Position numbers and translations under genes: made by a program. This document shows, piece by piece, positions 7,810 to 16,466 of a DNA stretch of 41,966 nucleotides. This DNA comes from Gallionella sp. (GTDB lineage Bacteria; Pseudomonadota; Gammaproteobacteria; Burkholderiales; Gallionellaceae): the NCBI GenBank assembly GCA_028688275.1, contig JAQTYN010000028.1, positions 1 through 41,966 of the forward strand, in the 5' to 3' direction. The notes under the pieces were generated by a model. The model saw only the letters and a list, made by a program, of their open reading frames with translations. It did no database searches and had not been told where the DNA came from. Positions within the stretch are counted from its first letter, which is position 1; each line of letters starts with the position of its first letter.

Positions 7810-7836
7810 ACTGGCAATTTATGATTCAAGGGGACA

Positions 7837-10800
7837 ATGATGGGCATTTCTGGACGCATTACAAAAACTTTCTTACATTCGCAAATGACCCCTTTATTGG
7901 CGTTGGTGGCGGTGTTGCTGGGGCTGTTTGCGGTCATGGTGACCCCACGTGAAGAAGAGCCGCAAATCAATGTGACGATGGCAAATGTGCTGATCGCCTA
8001 TCCTGGGGCATCCGCCCAAGATGTGGCGCAAACGGTTGCCACCCCCGCCGAGCAAGTGCTGGCGCAGATTGCGGGCGTGGATCACGTGTATTCGGTGTCG
8101 CAACCTGGTATGGCGATTATCAGCGTGCAATTCAAAGTGGGCGACGAGCATATTCCCTCCTTGGTCAAATTGTACGATGTCATCAATTCTCATGCGGACT
8201 GGCTGCCGCCCACGCTGGGTGTCGCCAAGCCGATTATCAAAGCCAAGGGGATTGATGATGTGCCTGTGGTGGCGTTTACCTTATGGCGTGAACAAAACTT
8301 AGGCGGCGGATTGGAGTTGACACAAGTTGCCCATGCGATTGAAGGCGAACTCAAACGCGTCCCTGGCACGCGTGAAGTCCAGACGATAGGGGGGACGCAA
8401 CGCTTGGTCAAAGTGCAGCTCAATCCAGAAAGTTTGAATGCCTTCCAGTTGTCGATGCAGGATGTGCGCATGGCATTGCAAGCGGTCAATGTGTCGCAAA
8501 ACTCTGGCGCATTGGTACAAAACAACCGCGAAGTACTGGTGCAAACAGGTAGTTTTTTAAGTGATGCCAATGAAGTGCGCCAACTCGTCGTGGGTGTATT
8601 TGATGGCAAACCTGTTTTCTTGCGTGACATAGCTGACGTACTAGATGGCGCAGACCAACCTTCCAGCTATGTGTGGATGGGTGCGGGTCCCGCTGCGATG
8701 GATAAAGAGATTCGTGCGAAGGGTGAGTTTACGGCGGTCACCGTTGCCATCACCAAAAAACCAGGTGCCAATGCCGTCGATGTCGCCAATCATTTGCTGA
8801 GCCGTGTCGAAGAACTAAAAGGCAGTGTGATTCCAGCCGATGTGCATATCAGTACCACGCGCAACTATGGCGAAACAGCGAATGACAAAGCCATGAAACT
8901 GATTAAGAAGTTGCTGTTTGCTACCGCCGCCGTGGTGTTGCTAGTATGGCTGACCATGGGGAGACGTGAAGCTTTTGTGGTCGGTGTGGCGGTGATGCTG
9001 ACCTTGGCTGCCACTTTGTTTGCTTCGTGGGCATGGGGCTTTACCATCAACCGCGTGTCGCTGTTTGCCTTGATTTTCTCCATCGGGATTTTGGTGGATG
9101 ATGCCATTGTGGTGGTGGAGAATATCCATCGCCGCCGCGCCTTGGCATGCCATCAACCCTTATCTGAAATTATTCCCGAAGCGGTCGATGAAGTCGGCAG
9201 TCCGACTATTTTGGCGACCTTCACGGTGATTGCCGCACTCTTGCCGATGGCGTTTGTCAGTGGATTAATGGGGCCCTATATGAGCCCTATCCCGATCAAT
9301 GCCAGCATGGGGATGTTGATTTCCTTAGCGGTCGCTTTTGTCATTACCCCGTGGCTGGTTTTGCGTTTTGCAGGCTCACACCATGAAACGCTGAAAGATG
9401 AAACTGATACGCCGTTGACCCGCTTTTTCCGCGCACGTTTAGGTCCGTTTCTCAATGGCGTGCATGGCAAAGCCGCGCGGCGTAAGTTGTGGTTAACCAT
9501 TTTATTGGGTGTATTTCTAGCCGTTGGACTGGGCGTGGTCAAGTTGGTGGTACTTAAGATGCTGCCGTTTGACAATAAATCCGAATTCCAAATTGTGGTG
9601 GATATGCCCACAGGTACGCCTTTGGAACAAACCAATGCAGTGCTACATGAACTCGGTGACTATTTGGCAACCGTAGCGGAAGTGACCGATTACGAGGTCT
9701 ATGCGGGAACCGCTTCGCCGATCAATTTCAATGGCTTAGTGCGTCAATACTATTTGCGCAGTGCCGCAGAGCAAGGCGATATTCAAGTTAATTTGCGCGA
9801 TAAACATCATCGTAGCCGCTCCAGTCACGAAATTGCCACGGCAGTGTTAGCCCCTTTGCAACAAATCGCTTTGCGCTGGCACGCCAAACTGAAAGTGGTC
9901 GAAGTGCCGCCTGGCCCGCCTGTGATGTCGCCGATTGTGGCGGAAATTTATGGTCCAGATTATCAAGGAATGCGCAAAGTTGCAGGTCAAGTTCATGCGC
10001 AATTTGACAAGACGGCAGGCATCGTGGGCATTGATGACACGGTCACCGAAGCCGCGCCTAAGTTGCAACTGCATGTATTGCAAAGCAAAGCGGCAATCTT
10101 GGGCGTGATGCCCAGCGACATTGTCGATGTCATCGGCATGGCGTTGTCGGGTCAAGATGTTGCTTCGCTACATGATGAAAATGCGAAATACGCACCACCC
10201 TTGCGGATTAGCTTGCCCGCTGAACGTCGTAGTCAGATAGACGATGTACTGAAGCTCAAAGTGCGTTCGCGTGAGGGGGTGCTCGTGCCGTTGTCGGAGT
10301 TGGTGCAAGTCATGCCAGTGCAACGCGACTACCCGATTTATCACAAAGATTTATTGCCTGTGGTCTATGTGATGGGGGATATGTCGGGTGGCTTGGATAG
10401 CCCGCTATATGGCATGTTTGCGATGAATGGCAAGCTAAGTGGCATGAAATTGCCTGAAGGCGGCACCTTGACCAACTACTTTTTCAAACAGCCCAGCGAC
10501 CCTTATGCGGGCTATGCCTTGAAGTGGGATGGCGAATGGCAAGTGACGTTTGAAACTTTCCGCGACATGGGCATCGCCTACGGCGTAGGGCTGATTTTGA
10601 TTTATTTGCTGGTGGTGGCGCAGTTCAAATCCTATATTGTACCGTTGGTCATCATGGCACCGATTCCGCTGACGATTATCGGCGTGATGCCAGGCCATGC
10701 CTTGTTTGGCTCGCAATTTACCGCCACCTCGATGATCGGCATGATCGCTTTAGCGGGCATCATTGTGCGCAATTCAATTTTGCTGGTCGATTTCGTCAAT

Positions 10801-11055
10801 CTGCAATTACGTGACGGTGTGGACTTGCAACATGCGGTAATCAATGCGGCTAGTGCCCGTGCAAAACCCATTATTTTGACGGGCTTGGCGGCCATGCTAG
10901 GCGCGTTATTTATCTTGGATGATCCTATTTTTAATGGGCTGGCGTTGTCACTCATTTTCGGGATTTTGGTTTCTACGGTGTTGACTTTATTGGTTATCCC
11001 TGTTTTGTATTATGCAACACTGTATCAAAAACTAGCGCAAGTAGACAGGTCGTAA
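7837..11055 (+). CDS. RND family efflux permease (HAE1-like)
   Basis: Inner-membrane proton-driven pump of the resistance-nodulation-division superfamily, 1072 residues, the usual full length. Twelve membrane helices with two large periplasmic loops are expected: the first helix is at about 17-37, a block of helices lies near 350-520, and a second block runs from about 910 to the end. The proton-relay Asp pair is in SIGILVDDAIVVVENI near residue 420. GGGGAC just before the ATG pair at 7837/7840 is the likely ribosome site. The substrate is not readable from sequence; the neighbours (persulfide-type repressor, adaptor, SQR, DUF2892) suggest a sulfur compound or a product of sulfide stress. The outer-membrane partner is probably TolC at 29987. 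Confidence 0.92.
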   Translation: MMGISGRITKTFLHSQMTPLLALVAVLLGLFAVMVTPREEEPQINVTMANVLIAYPGASAQDVAQTVATPAEQVLAQIAGVDHVYSVSQPGMAIISVQFKVGDEHIPSLVKLYDVINSHADWLPPTLGVAKPIIKAKGIDDVPVVAFTLWREQNLGGGLELTQVAHAIEGELKRVPGTREVQTIGGTQRLVKVQLNPESLNAFQLSMQDVRMALQAVNVSQNSGALVQNNREVLVQTGSFLSDANEVRQLVVGVFDGKPVFLRDIADVLDGADQPSSYVWMGAGPAAMDKEIRAKGEFTAVTVAITKKPGANAVDVANHLLSRVEELKGSVIPADVHISTTRNYGETANDKAMKLIKKLLFATAAVVLLVWLTMGRREAFVVGVAVMLTLAATLFASWAWGFTINRVSLFALIFSIGILVDDAIVVVENIHRRRALACHQPLSEIIPEAVDEVGSPTILATFTVIAALLPMAFVSGLMGPYMSPIPINASMGMLISLAVAFVITPWLVLRFAGSHHETLKDETDTPLTRFFRARLGPFLNGVHGKAARRKLWLTILLGVFLAVGLGVVKLVVLKMLPFDNKSEFQIVVDMPTGTPLEQTNAVLHELGDYLATVAEVTDYEVYAGTASPINFNGLVRQYYLRSAAEQGDIQVNLRDKHHRSRSSHEIATAVLAPLQQIALRWHAKLKVVEVPPGPPVMSPIVAEIYGPDYQGMRKVAGQVHAQFDKTAGIVGIDDTVTEAAPKLQLHVLQSKAAILGVMPSDIVDVIGMALSGQDVASLHDENAKYAPPLRISLPAERRSQIDDVLKLKVRSREGVLVPLSELVQVMPVQRDYPIYHKDLLPVVYVMGDMSGGLDSPLYGMFAMNGKLSGMKLPEGGTLTNYFFKQPSDPYAGYALKWDGEWQVTFETFRDMGIAYGVGLILIYLLVVAQFKSYIVPLVIMAPIPLTIIGVMPGHALFGSQFTATSMIGMIALAGIIVRNSILLVDFVNLQLRDGVDLQHAVINAASARAKPIILTGLAAMLGALFILDDPIFNGLALSLIFGILVSTVLTLLVIPVLYYATLYQKLAQVDRS

Positions 11056-11174
11056 AGCGATTTCTGCTCGGTATATAGGGTGAGATGACATCTCCTTTTG
11101 GGTGTGTAAATTCGCCATGCGATCTTGGAAATTACAGTAGAATCCGCGCCAACTTTAATTTTAGGAGATTTACC

Positions 11175-11387
11175 ATGAATGCAGAGCGTATTGTTCGCAT
11201 TGTTGCGGGTACTTTTGTGATGCTGTCATTGGCATTGGGTGCAGAAGCTAGTCCCTTGTTTGTCAGTAGTAATTTTTTATGGTTTACCGCTTTTGTAGGG
11301 GCAAATTTGTTTCAAAGTGGCTTCACCAGCTTTTGCCCGCTCAATAATATTCTGGCAAAATTTGGCATCAAGGGCGGTTCATGCTAA
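11175..11387 (+). CDS. DUF2892 small membrane protein (YgaP-tail-like)
   Basis: A 70-residue inner-membrane protein with two hydrophobic segments (about 7-24 and 32-50). The sequence starts MNAERIVRIVAG and ends with a short Cys-containing tail (FCPLNNILAKFGI, then GGSC), the pattern of DUF2892, also found as the membrane part of the rhodanese YgaP. Such proteins are frequent in sulfide and sulfane-sulfur gene clusters, including BigR-type operons. AGGAG lies eight bases before the ATG at 11175; the 30 codons upstream do not belong to the family. It follows the RND gene by 119 bp. Its last codons overlap the start of the next gene by 7 bp, suggesting translational coupling. Confidence 0.8.
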   Translation: MNAERIVRIVAGTFVMLSLALGAEASPLFVSSNFLWFTAFVGANLFQSGFTSFCPLNNILAKFGIKGGSC

Positions 11388-13174
11388 ATCGCACCTTATC
11401 CCCGCTACGTTTGGCGGGCATTAGCTGGGCGCATCTGAGTGTGCTGCTTGTTGGCTTAATGTGGTTGGTTCCTTTCATTATTCCCCGTCATGAATCCCCA
11501 CTGACGACATTCGATCAAGAGTGGTGGAGTGCGTTGTTTGGATTAGGCGCAATGACGCTCTTGCTTGCCAATGACTTTTGGCGGCAGCCTAGTGTGCCGC
11601 GCATTGCTCAACTTCCTGCCGCATTGGTGTTGGTTGTGCTGGTGCAGGTAGGCTTGAACATGGTGGTGTATTTCGAACAAGGCTTGTTGTACATACTGTA
11701 CTTATTATTTGCAACCTTGCTAATGATCTTGGGTGCACGTTTGCGTGCATCCTTTGGTATTGAAAAGCTGGCGATTATCCTCGCTGCTTTTCTCGTCATT
11801 GGTGCAGAACTGCAAGCTGTAGCTGGCTTGATACAACATTATCGTTGGAACACACCACTAAGCCCTTATGTTGTATTAAAAATGAGCTTCAGTGTGTATG
11901 GCAATATGGCGCAGCCCAACCATTTTGCGAGCTATGTCAGTATCGGACTCATCTCGATTGGGTTGCTCTTTCAACTGCGCAAACTCAAGCTCGGTGCGGT
12001 GGTGCTGCTGGTGTTACCTTTGCTGTTTACCATTGCGCTGAGCGGTTCACGAAGTACTTGGCTCTATTTGTTCACCACTACCCTATTAGCTTGGGTGTGG
12101 ACACGTCGTGACACGAGCATGCGCCCCTTGTTGTATTACAGCCTGTCGATATTGGCGGGCTTTGGTTTAATGTTGTTTGTGGTGCAATTGCCGTTCTTGG
12201 CAGGAGCGGACAATATGGATGTGATGCGGCGTATGTTTCAAGATCATGCCTCTGGCGCGGTACGTCTATACCTGTGGAAAGAGTCCATTTATATTTTCTT
12301 GAGTGCGCCTTTGTTGGGTGTGGGATTTGGTCAATACTCGCTCCATCATATGCAATGGCTGCCTATCCTACAACCACATAATATTCAGGGCTTATATAAT
12401 CATGCGCATAACCTTGTTTTTCAATTTGCAGCGGAAACGGGTTTGGTGGGCTTGTTTGTACTCCTTGGCGGACTAGTACTTTGGTTAAAAGGCGTGTATT
12501 ACGCGAGACGCAGTGCGGCGCATTGGTGGGGATATGCGGCCTTGGCGGTTTTGGCGATTCATAGTAGCTTGGAGTACCCGTTATGGTATTTGTATTTTGT
12601 TTCGGTTGCGGCGATACTTCTAGGTATACTGGATGAGACTAACTACGAATTAGAGCTACGTACCATGGGACGTGTTTCTATTGCCGCGATTTTGGTCTTA
12701 GGTTGTGTCTCCTTATTTCAAATACAACGGGACTATCGGTCTTTGCAACATACACTTTCCATTCGTTTTGTGTCAGGCAATACGGTCGAAACGCATCAGG
12801 CTACAGTCAAGGGATTTTGGGCCTTACAAAGAGGCTCCTTATTGTCACCTTATGCCGAACTGTACCTGAGTACGTTGCAAGAAATTAAAGCAGATGAGCA
12901 TCTCAAGCAAAAGTTGCTACTGAATACCAACGTCATGCGCTTCGTCTCTATGCCTACCGTTGTATATCGGCAATCATTTTTCTTGGCGATGGATAATCAG
13001 TTAGATGCTGCCAAAAAAGTGATGGAGCAAGCGATTTGGTCCTACCCTGGGGATATCGCGGCTCATCAGCAATTACTGAGTTTAGCGAAGAGTGACCCCG
13101 CACATTTTGCGGCTCTGTTAGAATTCGCAACCCAAAAAGAACAGGAGTATGCCCGTGCAGTTCATCAGCAGTAA
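11381..13174 (+). CDS. pglL: PglL/Wzy-type O-oligosaccharyltransferase
   Basis: Polytopic inner-membrane protein of 597 residues with about 12-13 hydrophobic segments over residues 15-435 and a soluble C-terminal part of about 160 residues. It fits the PglL family, which transfers lipid-linked glycans to pilins or other proteins: the N-terminal PLTTFDQEWWSA segment, the NMAQPNHFASY motif, GSRSTW, and the HNHAHN-like NHAHNLVFQF segment in the large periplasmic loop. An O-antigen ligase or polymerase is the alternative. It overlaps the DUF2892 gene at its start and the rhodanese gene at its end by 26 bp. It could glycosylate the type IV pilin served by MshE/MshG at 16467-19411, but no pilin gene is in the window. 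Confidence 0.72.
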   Translation: MLNRTLSPLRLAGISWAHLSVLLVGLMWLVPFIIPRHESPLTTFDQEWWSALFGLGAMTLLLANDFWRQPSVPRIAQLPAALVLVVLVQVGLNMVVYFEQGLLYILYLLFATLLMILGARLRASFGIEKLAIILAAFLVIGAELQAVAGLIQHYRWNTPLSPYVVLKMSFSVYGNMAQPNHFASYVSIGLISIGLLFQLRKLKLGAVVLLVLPLLFTIALSGSRSTWLYLFTTTLLAWVWTRRDTSMRPLLYYSLSILAGFGLMLFVVQLPFLAGADNMDVMRRMFQDHASGAVRLYLWKESIYIFLSAPLLGVGFGQYSLHHMQWLPILQPHNIQGLYNHAHNLVFQFAAETGLVGLFVLLGGLVLWLKGVYYARRSAAHWWGYAALAVLAIHSSLEYPLWYLYFVSVAAILLGILDETNYELELRTMGRVSIAAILVLGCVSLFQIQRDYRSLQHTLSIRFVSGNTVETHQATVKGFWALQRGSLLSPYAELYLSTLQEIKADEHLKQKLLLNTNVMRFVSMPTVVYRQSFFLAMDNQLDAAKKVMEQAIWSYPGDIAAHQQLLSLAKSDPAHFAALLEFATQKEQEYARAVHQQ

Positions 13175-13565
13175 TCTTTTTCCGTTGTCCATGGCACTTA
13201 TCAGTGGTGCGATGTTGTTTTGGTCTTTTTTCGGTAGTCGGATACGTGGTATTCAAGTAGTTGATTGTCAAGCTGCTTTGCAATTGATGAATCACAAGGA
13301 TGCGATTATCCTGGATGTTCGAGAAGCCAGTGAATTCAAAGCAGGACATATTCTCAATGCTAAGCTCATCCCTTTAGGTAAGTTAACTGAGCGTATCGGT
13401 GAATTAGAGAAGTACCGTGATCGCCCCATGATTGTGGTCTGTCGTAGCGGCAATCGTTCCAGCTCAGCCTGCGCCTTGCTCGTCAAGCAAGGGTTTACCC
13501 AAGCCTATAATTTGACGGGTGGCATGATGGCTTGGCAAAACAAAAAATTCCCTTCGGTGACTTAA
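13149..13565 (+). CDS. yibN: Membrane-anchored rhodanese (YibN family)
   Basis: Single-domain sulfurtransferase of 138 residues with an N-terminal membrane helix (about 10-28) and a rhodanese domain holding the active-site Cys98 in CRSGNRS. It can carry persulfide sulfur from a donor to an acceptor; the physiological partner is not known. It is the first gene of the conserved yibN-grxC-secB-gpsA block. Its start lies inside the end of the pglL gene, so the two are likely translated from one message. With SQR and a persulfide-type repressor upstream, it could act on sulfane sulfur, which is inference. Confidence 0.88.
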   Translation: MPVQFISSNLFPLSMALISGAMLFWSFFGSRIRGIQVVDCQAALQLMNHKDAIILDVREASEFKAGHILNAKLIPLGKLTERIGELEKYRDRPMIVVCRSGNRSSSACALLVKQGFTQAYNLTGGMMAWQNKKFPSVT

Positions 13566-13567
13566 AA

Positions 13568-13825
13568 ATGGCAAAAGTTTTAATGTATAGCACAGCTGTG
13601 TGTCCTTATTGTGTCCGTGCAGAGAAGCTGCTGCATCTTAAGGGCTTTACTGACATTGAAAAAATACGCGTGGATTTACAGCCAGAATTGCGTATCGCGA
13701 TGATGGAAAAAACAGGACAACGCACGGTGCCACAGATTTACATCAATGATGAGCACATCGGTGGATACAGCGACTTAGCATCACTCGATCACGCGGGTGA
13801 ATTAGATCAATTATTAGCACAATAA
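13568..13825 (+). CDS. grxC: Glutaredoxin 3
   Basis: Dithiol glutaredoxin of 85 residues with the active site CPYC at residues 12-15 and the glutathione-binding TVP motif (QRTVPQIYI) plus GGYSDL near the C-terminus. It reduces disulfides and glutathione mixed disulfides in the cytoplasm. The start at 13568 lies two bases after the rhodanese stop; the longer frame beginning at 13532 overlaps that gene and adds residues foreign to the family. The place between yibN and secB is the standard one. Confidence 0.93.
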   Translation: MAKVLMYSTAVCPYCVRAEKLLHLKGFTDIEKIRVDLQPELRIAMMEKTGQRTVPQIYINDEHIGGYSDLASLDHAGELDQLLAQ

Positions 13826-13843
13826 ATCTCTGAGGAAAACAAC

Positions 13844-14314
13844 ATGACTGAAGCAACTCAACAAAATAACCAACCCGTATTCAATATGGACAAAATTTAT
13901 GTGAAGGATATTTCTCTTGAGATTCCTCACGCACCCCATATTTTCTTGGAACGCGACAATCCACAAATTGAAGTACAACTGCAAAGCCAAGCTGCCCCCT
14001 TGGATGAAGGCGTGTTTGAAGTTGTTGTCACCGCTACAGTCACCGCGAAGTTGGCTGAAAAGGTCATGTTTTTGATCGAAGTCAAACAAGCAGGTATTTT
14101 CCAAGTACGCAATATCCCGAATGAAGATACAGAAGTCGTATTGGCCGTAACTTGTCCAAATATCTTGTTCCCGTATTTGCGTGAAGTGGTTTCTGACGTA
14201 TCCGTGCGGGGTGGCTTTGCACCTGTCATGTTGAATCCGCTGAACTTTGAAGTGCTGTATCAACAGCAAAAACAACAACAGCAAGCTGCTGCCGCAGGCG
14301 AAACCACGCACTAA
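13844..14314 (+). CDS. secB: Protein-export chaperone SecB
   Basis: Cytoplasmic tetrameric chaperone that keeps preproteins unfolded and delivers them to SecA. Length 156 residues is typical. The family segments KIYVKDISLEIPHAP, LAEKVMFLIEVKQAGIF and the CPNILFPYLREVVSDVSVRGGF block are all present. The C-terminus is rich in Gln and Ala. GAGGAAAAC precedes the ATG. It follows grxC by 18 bp in the conserved order. Confidence 0.97.
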   Translation: MTEATQQNNQPVFNMDKIYVKDISLEIPHAPHIFLERDNPQIEVQLQSQAAPLDEGVFEVVVTATVTAKLAEKVMFLIEVKQAGIFQVRNIPNEDTEVVLAVTCPNILFPYLREVVSDVSVRGGFAPVMLNPLNFEVLYQQQKQQQQAAAAGETTH

Positions 14315-14348
14315 CCCCCTCAATCCTCCTGAAGAAAGGCTTACAAAT

Positions 14349-14792
14349 ATGGTTTACTTTCGACGATATGCTTGTTTGCTCCTGCTACTTGTGACGGGTG
14401 CCGCTCAGGGGGTTGAATATATTTCGGTCTCTAGCGACAGTGCTGTCTTATACGATGCGCCGTCGGCACGAGCCAAAAAAGAATTTGTGGTGAGTCGCAT
14501 GACACCGTACGAAGTCGTCGTTTCTATTTCAGGGTGGGTAAAAGTGCGAGACTCTGGCGGGCAGATGTACTGGATCGAATCCGCGAATGCTTCACCCAAA
14601 CGCTACATACTTGCCATGCGTCCCGTGGTTGATGTTTTTCAGTTGCCTGAATTTACCAGTGGATTGCTATTTCAGGTGGGGCAGAATGTGATCTTGGAAT
14701 GGATAGAAACAACAGGCACGGGGTGGGTCAAAATTCGCCATGAAGACGGTGAAATTGGTTATGTCCGCAGTAATGATGTATGGGGCGAGTAA
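14349..14792 (+). CDS. Exported SH3-domain protein
   Basis: A 147-residue exported protein: signal peptide at about 1-19 ending at AAQG/VEY, followed by two bacterial SH3-like repeats (about 20-75 and 85-145, each ending with a GWVKVR or GWVKIR segment). Such domains often bind peptidoglycan or proteins in the periplasm. It lies between secB and gpsA, a position where similar SH3 proteins occur in some gammaproteobacteria. AAAGG lies nine bases before the ATG at 14349; the longer frame overlaps secB. The exact role is unknown. Confidence 0.8.
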   Translation: MVYFRRYACLLLLLVTGAAQGVEYISVSSDSAVLYDAPSARAKKEFVVSRMTPYEVVVSISGWVKVRDSGGQMYWIESANASPKRYILAMRPVVDVFQLPEFTSGLLFQVGQNVILEWIETTGTGWVKIRHEDGEIGYVRSNDVWGE

Positions 14793-14879
14793 TGCACCTA
14801 GATTACTGTGAGGATATTGCTTGAAACAAGGATTCCCTTTTTCAGCATTTTTTCACGCGCATCATATGGAATATGTAGT

Positions 14880-15890
14880 ATGAGAATAGCAGTCATGGGT
14901 GCAGGGGCATGGGGAACCGCGCTCGCCATTAGTTTTGCAGCACGCCACCAAGTCACCTTATGGGCGAGGGATGAACAACAAATTGCCGTGATGCGCAGTA
15001 CTTGTCGTAACCACCGTTATTTGCCTGACATTACATTACCCGCCCATTTAGCACTCACCGCCAATCTTACAGTTGCACTCAATGAGGTGGAGTTGATTGT
15101 TCTAGCGGTGCCCGTATCTGGTTTGCGTCCTGCTTTACAGCAGTTATTGCAAGTCACGTCAGGCTTAGAAAATGCTTCATTTGGTGTGGTGTGGTTATGT
15201 AAAGGTTTTGAAGCTGAAAGTGCATTGTTGCCACATCAGATTATTGCAGAAATACTTCCTACAACGATTCCTTGCGGCGTGTTATCAGGTCCCAGCTTCG
15301 CACAGGAGGTTGCACGAGGACTGCCAACCGCCGTGACCTTAGCGTCTACCGACCAAGATTTTGCGCAACGCACCGCGCATGAACTGCATTTTTCACGGTT
15401 ACGTGTATATGCCTCTCAGGATGTCATTGGCGTAGAGGTTGGTGGTGCGGTGAAAAATGTGATGGCAATTGCTGCTGGCATTTGTGATGGTATGGGATTG
15501 GGATATAACGCACGTGCGGCCTTAATTGCCCGTGGCTTGAGTGAAATCAACCGTTTAGGCATGAGGTTGGGTGGTCAACCAGAAACCCTAAGCGGGCTAT
15601 CTGGGGCGGGCGATTTGATCCTAACCTGTACAGGGGACTTATCACGCAATCGCCAGGTCGGTTTGTTATTAGCACAGCAGCATGGTTTGGCGGATATTCT
15701 GGATAAACTCGGGCATGTGGCAGAGGGTGTTTACACTGTCCGAGCGGTGCATCATTTGGCACAAAAGCTAAACGTTTCCATGCCTATCTGCGCAGCCGTA
15801 TATCGTATTCTTTATGAAAACATCCCAACCAGCGACGTGGTGGATGAATTGCTAAACCGCTCGCCCAACTGGGAATTTACTGATGGTTAG
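14880..15890 (+). CDS. gpsA: Glycerol-3-phosphate dehydrogenase [NAD(P)+]
   Basis: Reduces dihydroxyacetone phosphate to sn-glycerol 3-phosphate for phospholipid synthesis; cytoplasmic. 336 residues, normal length. The NAD(P) loop GAGAWGTALA at 7-16, the SGPSFAQEVA segment and the catalytic Lys in GGAVKNVMAIAAG, then GLSGAGDLILTC, are all intact. The ATG at 14880 begins directly with the nucleotide-binding strand; the 24 codons upstream are not family-like. It converges on trmL with 18 bp between the stop codons. Confidence 0.97.
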   Translation: MRIAVMGAGAWGTALAISFAARHQVTLWARDEQQIAVMRSTCRNHRYLPDITLPAHLALTANLTVALNEVELIVLAVPVSGLRPALQQLLQVTSGLENASFGVVWLCKGFEAESALLPHQIIAEILPTTIPCGVLSGPSFAQEVARGLPTAVTLASTDQDFAQRTAHELHFSRLRVYASQDVIGVEVGGAVKNVMAIAAGICDGMGLGYNARAALIARGLSEINRLGMRLGGQPETLSGLSGAGDLILTCTGDLSRNRQVGLLLAQQHGLADILDKLGHVAEGVYTVRAVHHLAQKLNVSMPICAAVYRILYENIPTSDVVDELLNRSPNWEFTDG

Positions 15891-15908
15891 TAAAGTTACA
15901 AAAAAGAC

Positions 15909-16373
15909 TTAAATCGCGCCCTTAAAGTCACATTGTCGCCAAGCCTCAAACACCGTAATGGCGACGGTATTCGATAAGTTTAAGCTACGGTTATTGGGTA
16001 GCATGGGCAAACGTACTCGTTGAGCGGATTCAAATTGCGCCAGCACTTCTGCTGGCAGACCTCGACTTTCTGGACCGAATAGAAACGCATCTCCCGCTTG
16101 ATAAATACCCTGATAAAAGTCAGTTGAGCCTTTGGTCGTCAGGGCAAATATACGATTAGTGGCGCAACGTTCTAAGCAGTCTGTTAAGCTCTCATGCACT
16201 TGTAGTGAGGCAAATTCGTGGTAGTCCAGCCCTGCGCGCAACAGTTGTTTGTCTTCAAGCGTGAAGCCTAGGGGTTTAATCAGATGCAAAGTACAGCCTG
16301 TGTTAGCACACAAGCGAATAATATTGCCCGTATTGGGTGGGATTTCAGGTTGGAATAAAATGATATGGAACAT
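15909..16373 (-). CDS. trmL: tRNA (cytidine/uridine-34 2'-O)-methyltransferase TrmL
   Basis: SPOUT-class methyltransferase that methylates the wobble ribose of tRNA-Leu isoacceptors with S-adenosylmethionine. The 154-residue product starts [20 protein letters not shown], typical for TrmL, and has the knot motifs FGPESRGLP and [18 protein letters not shown] that form the cofactor site. I prefer the ATG at 16373; one three codons earlier is possible. It is divergent from mshE over a gap that contains tandem palindromes. Confidence 0.95.
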   Translation of the reverse strand: MFHIILFQPEIPPNTGNIIRLCANTGCTLHLIKPLGFTLEDKQLLRAGLDYHEFASLQVHESLTDCLERCATNRIFALTTKGSTDFYQGIYQAGDAFLFGPESRGLPAEVLAQFESAQRVRLPMLPNNRSLNLSNTVAITVFEAWRQCDFKGAI

Positions 16374-16400
16374 CGTTAACACTCAGTAAAATAGAAAATG

Positions 16401-16451
16401 GGGCATGTGCCCATACAACGAATATTGGGCTTATGCCCACAACTCGGTATT
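16401..16451. repeat. Two tandem 26-bp units each led by a GGGC-N4-GCCC palindrome
   Basis: Unit 1 (16401-16426) starts GGGCATGTGCCC and unit 2 (16427-16451) starts GGGCTTATGCCC; after each palindrome the units continue with a similar A/C-rich stretch ending in TATT. Period is 26 bp. They lie in the 93-bp region between trmL and mshE, just upstream of the mshE ribosome site at 16458-16464. Two phased dyads suggest a regulator binding site for mshE or trmL, or hairpins in the mshE leader. No known motif was recognised. Confidence 0.6.
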
Positions 16452-16466
16452 GTTCAGGGAAGGATT

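Noticed and set aside
11082..11094. GAGATG-A-CATCTC dyad after the RND gene
   Set aside because: Short and without a T tract; insufficient to call a terminator or operator.
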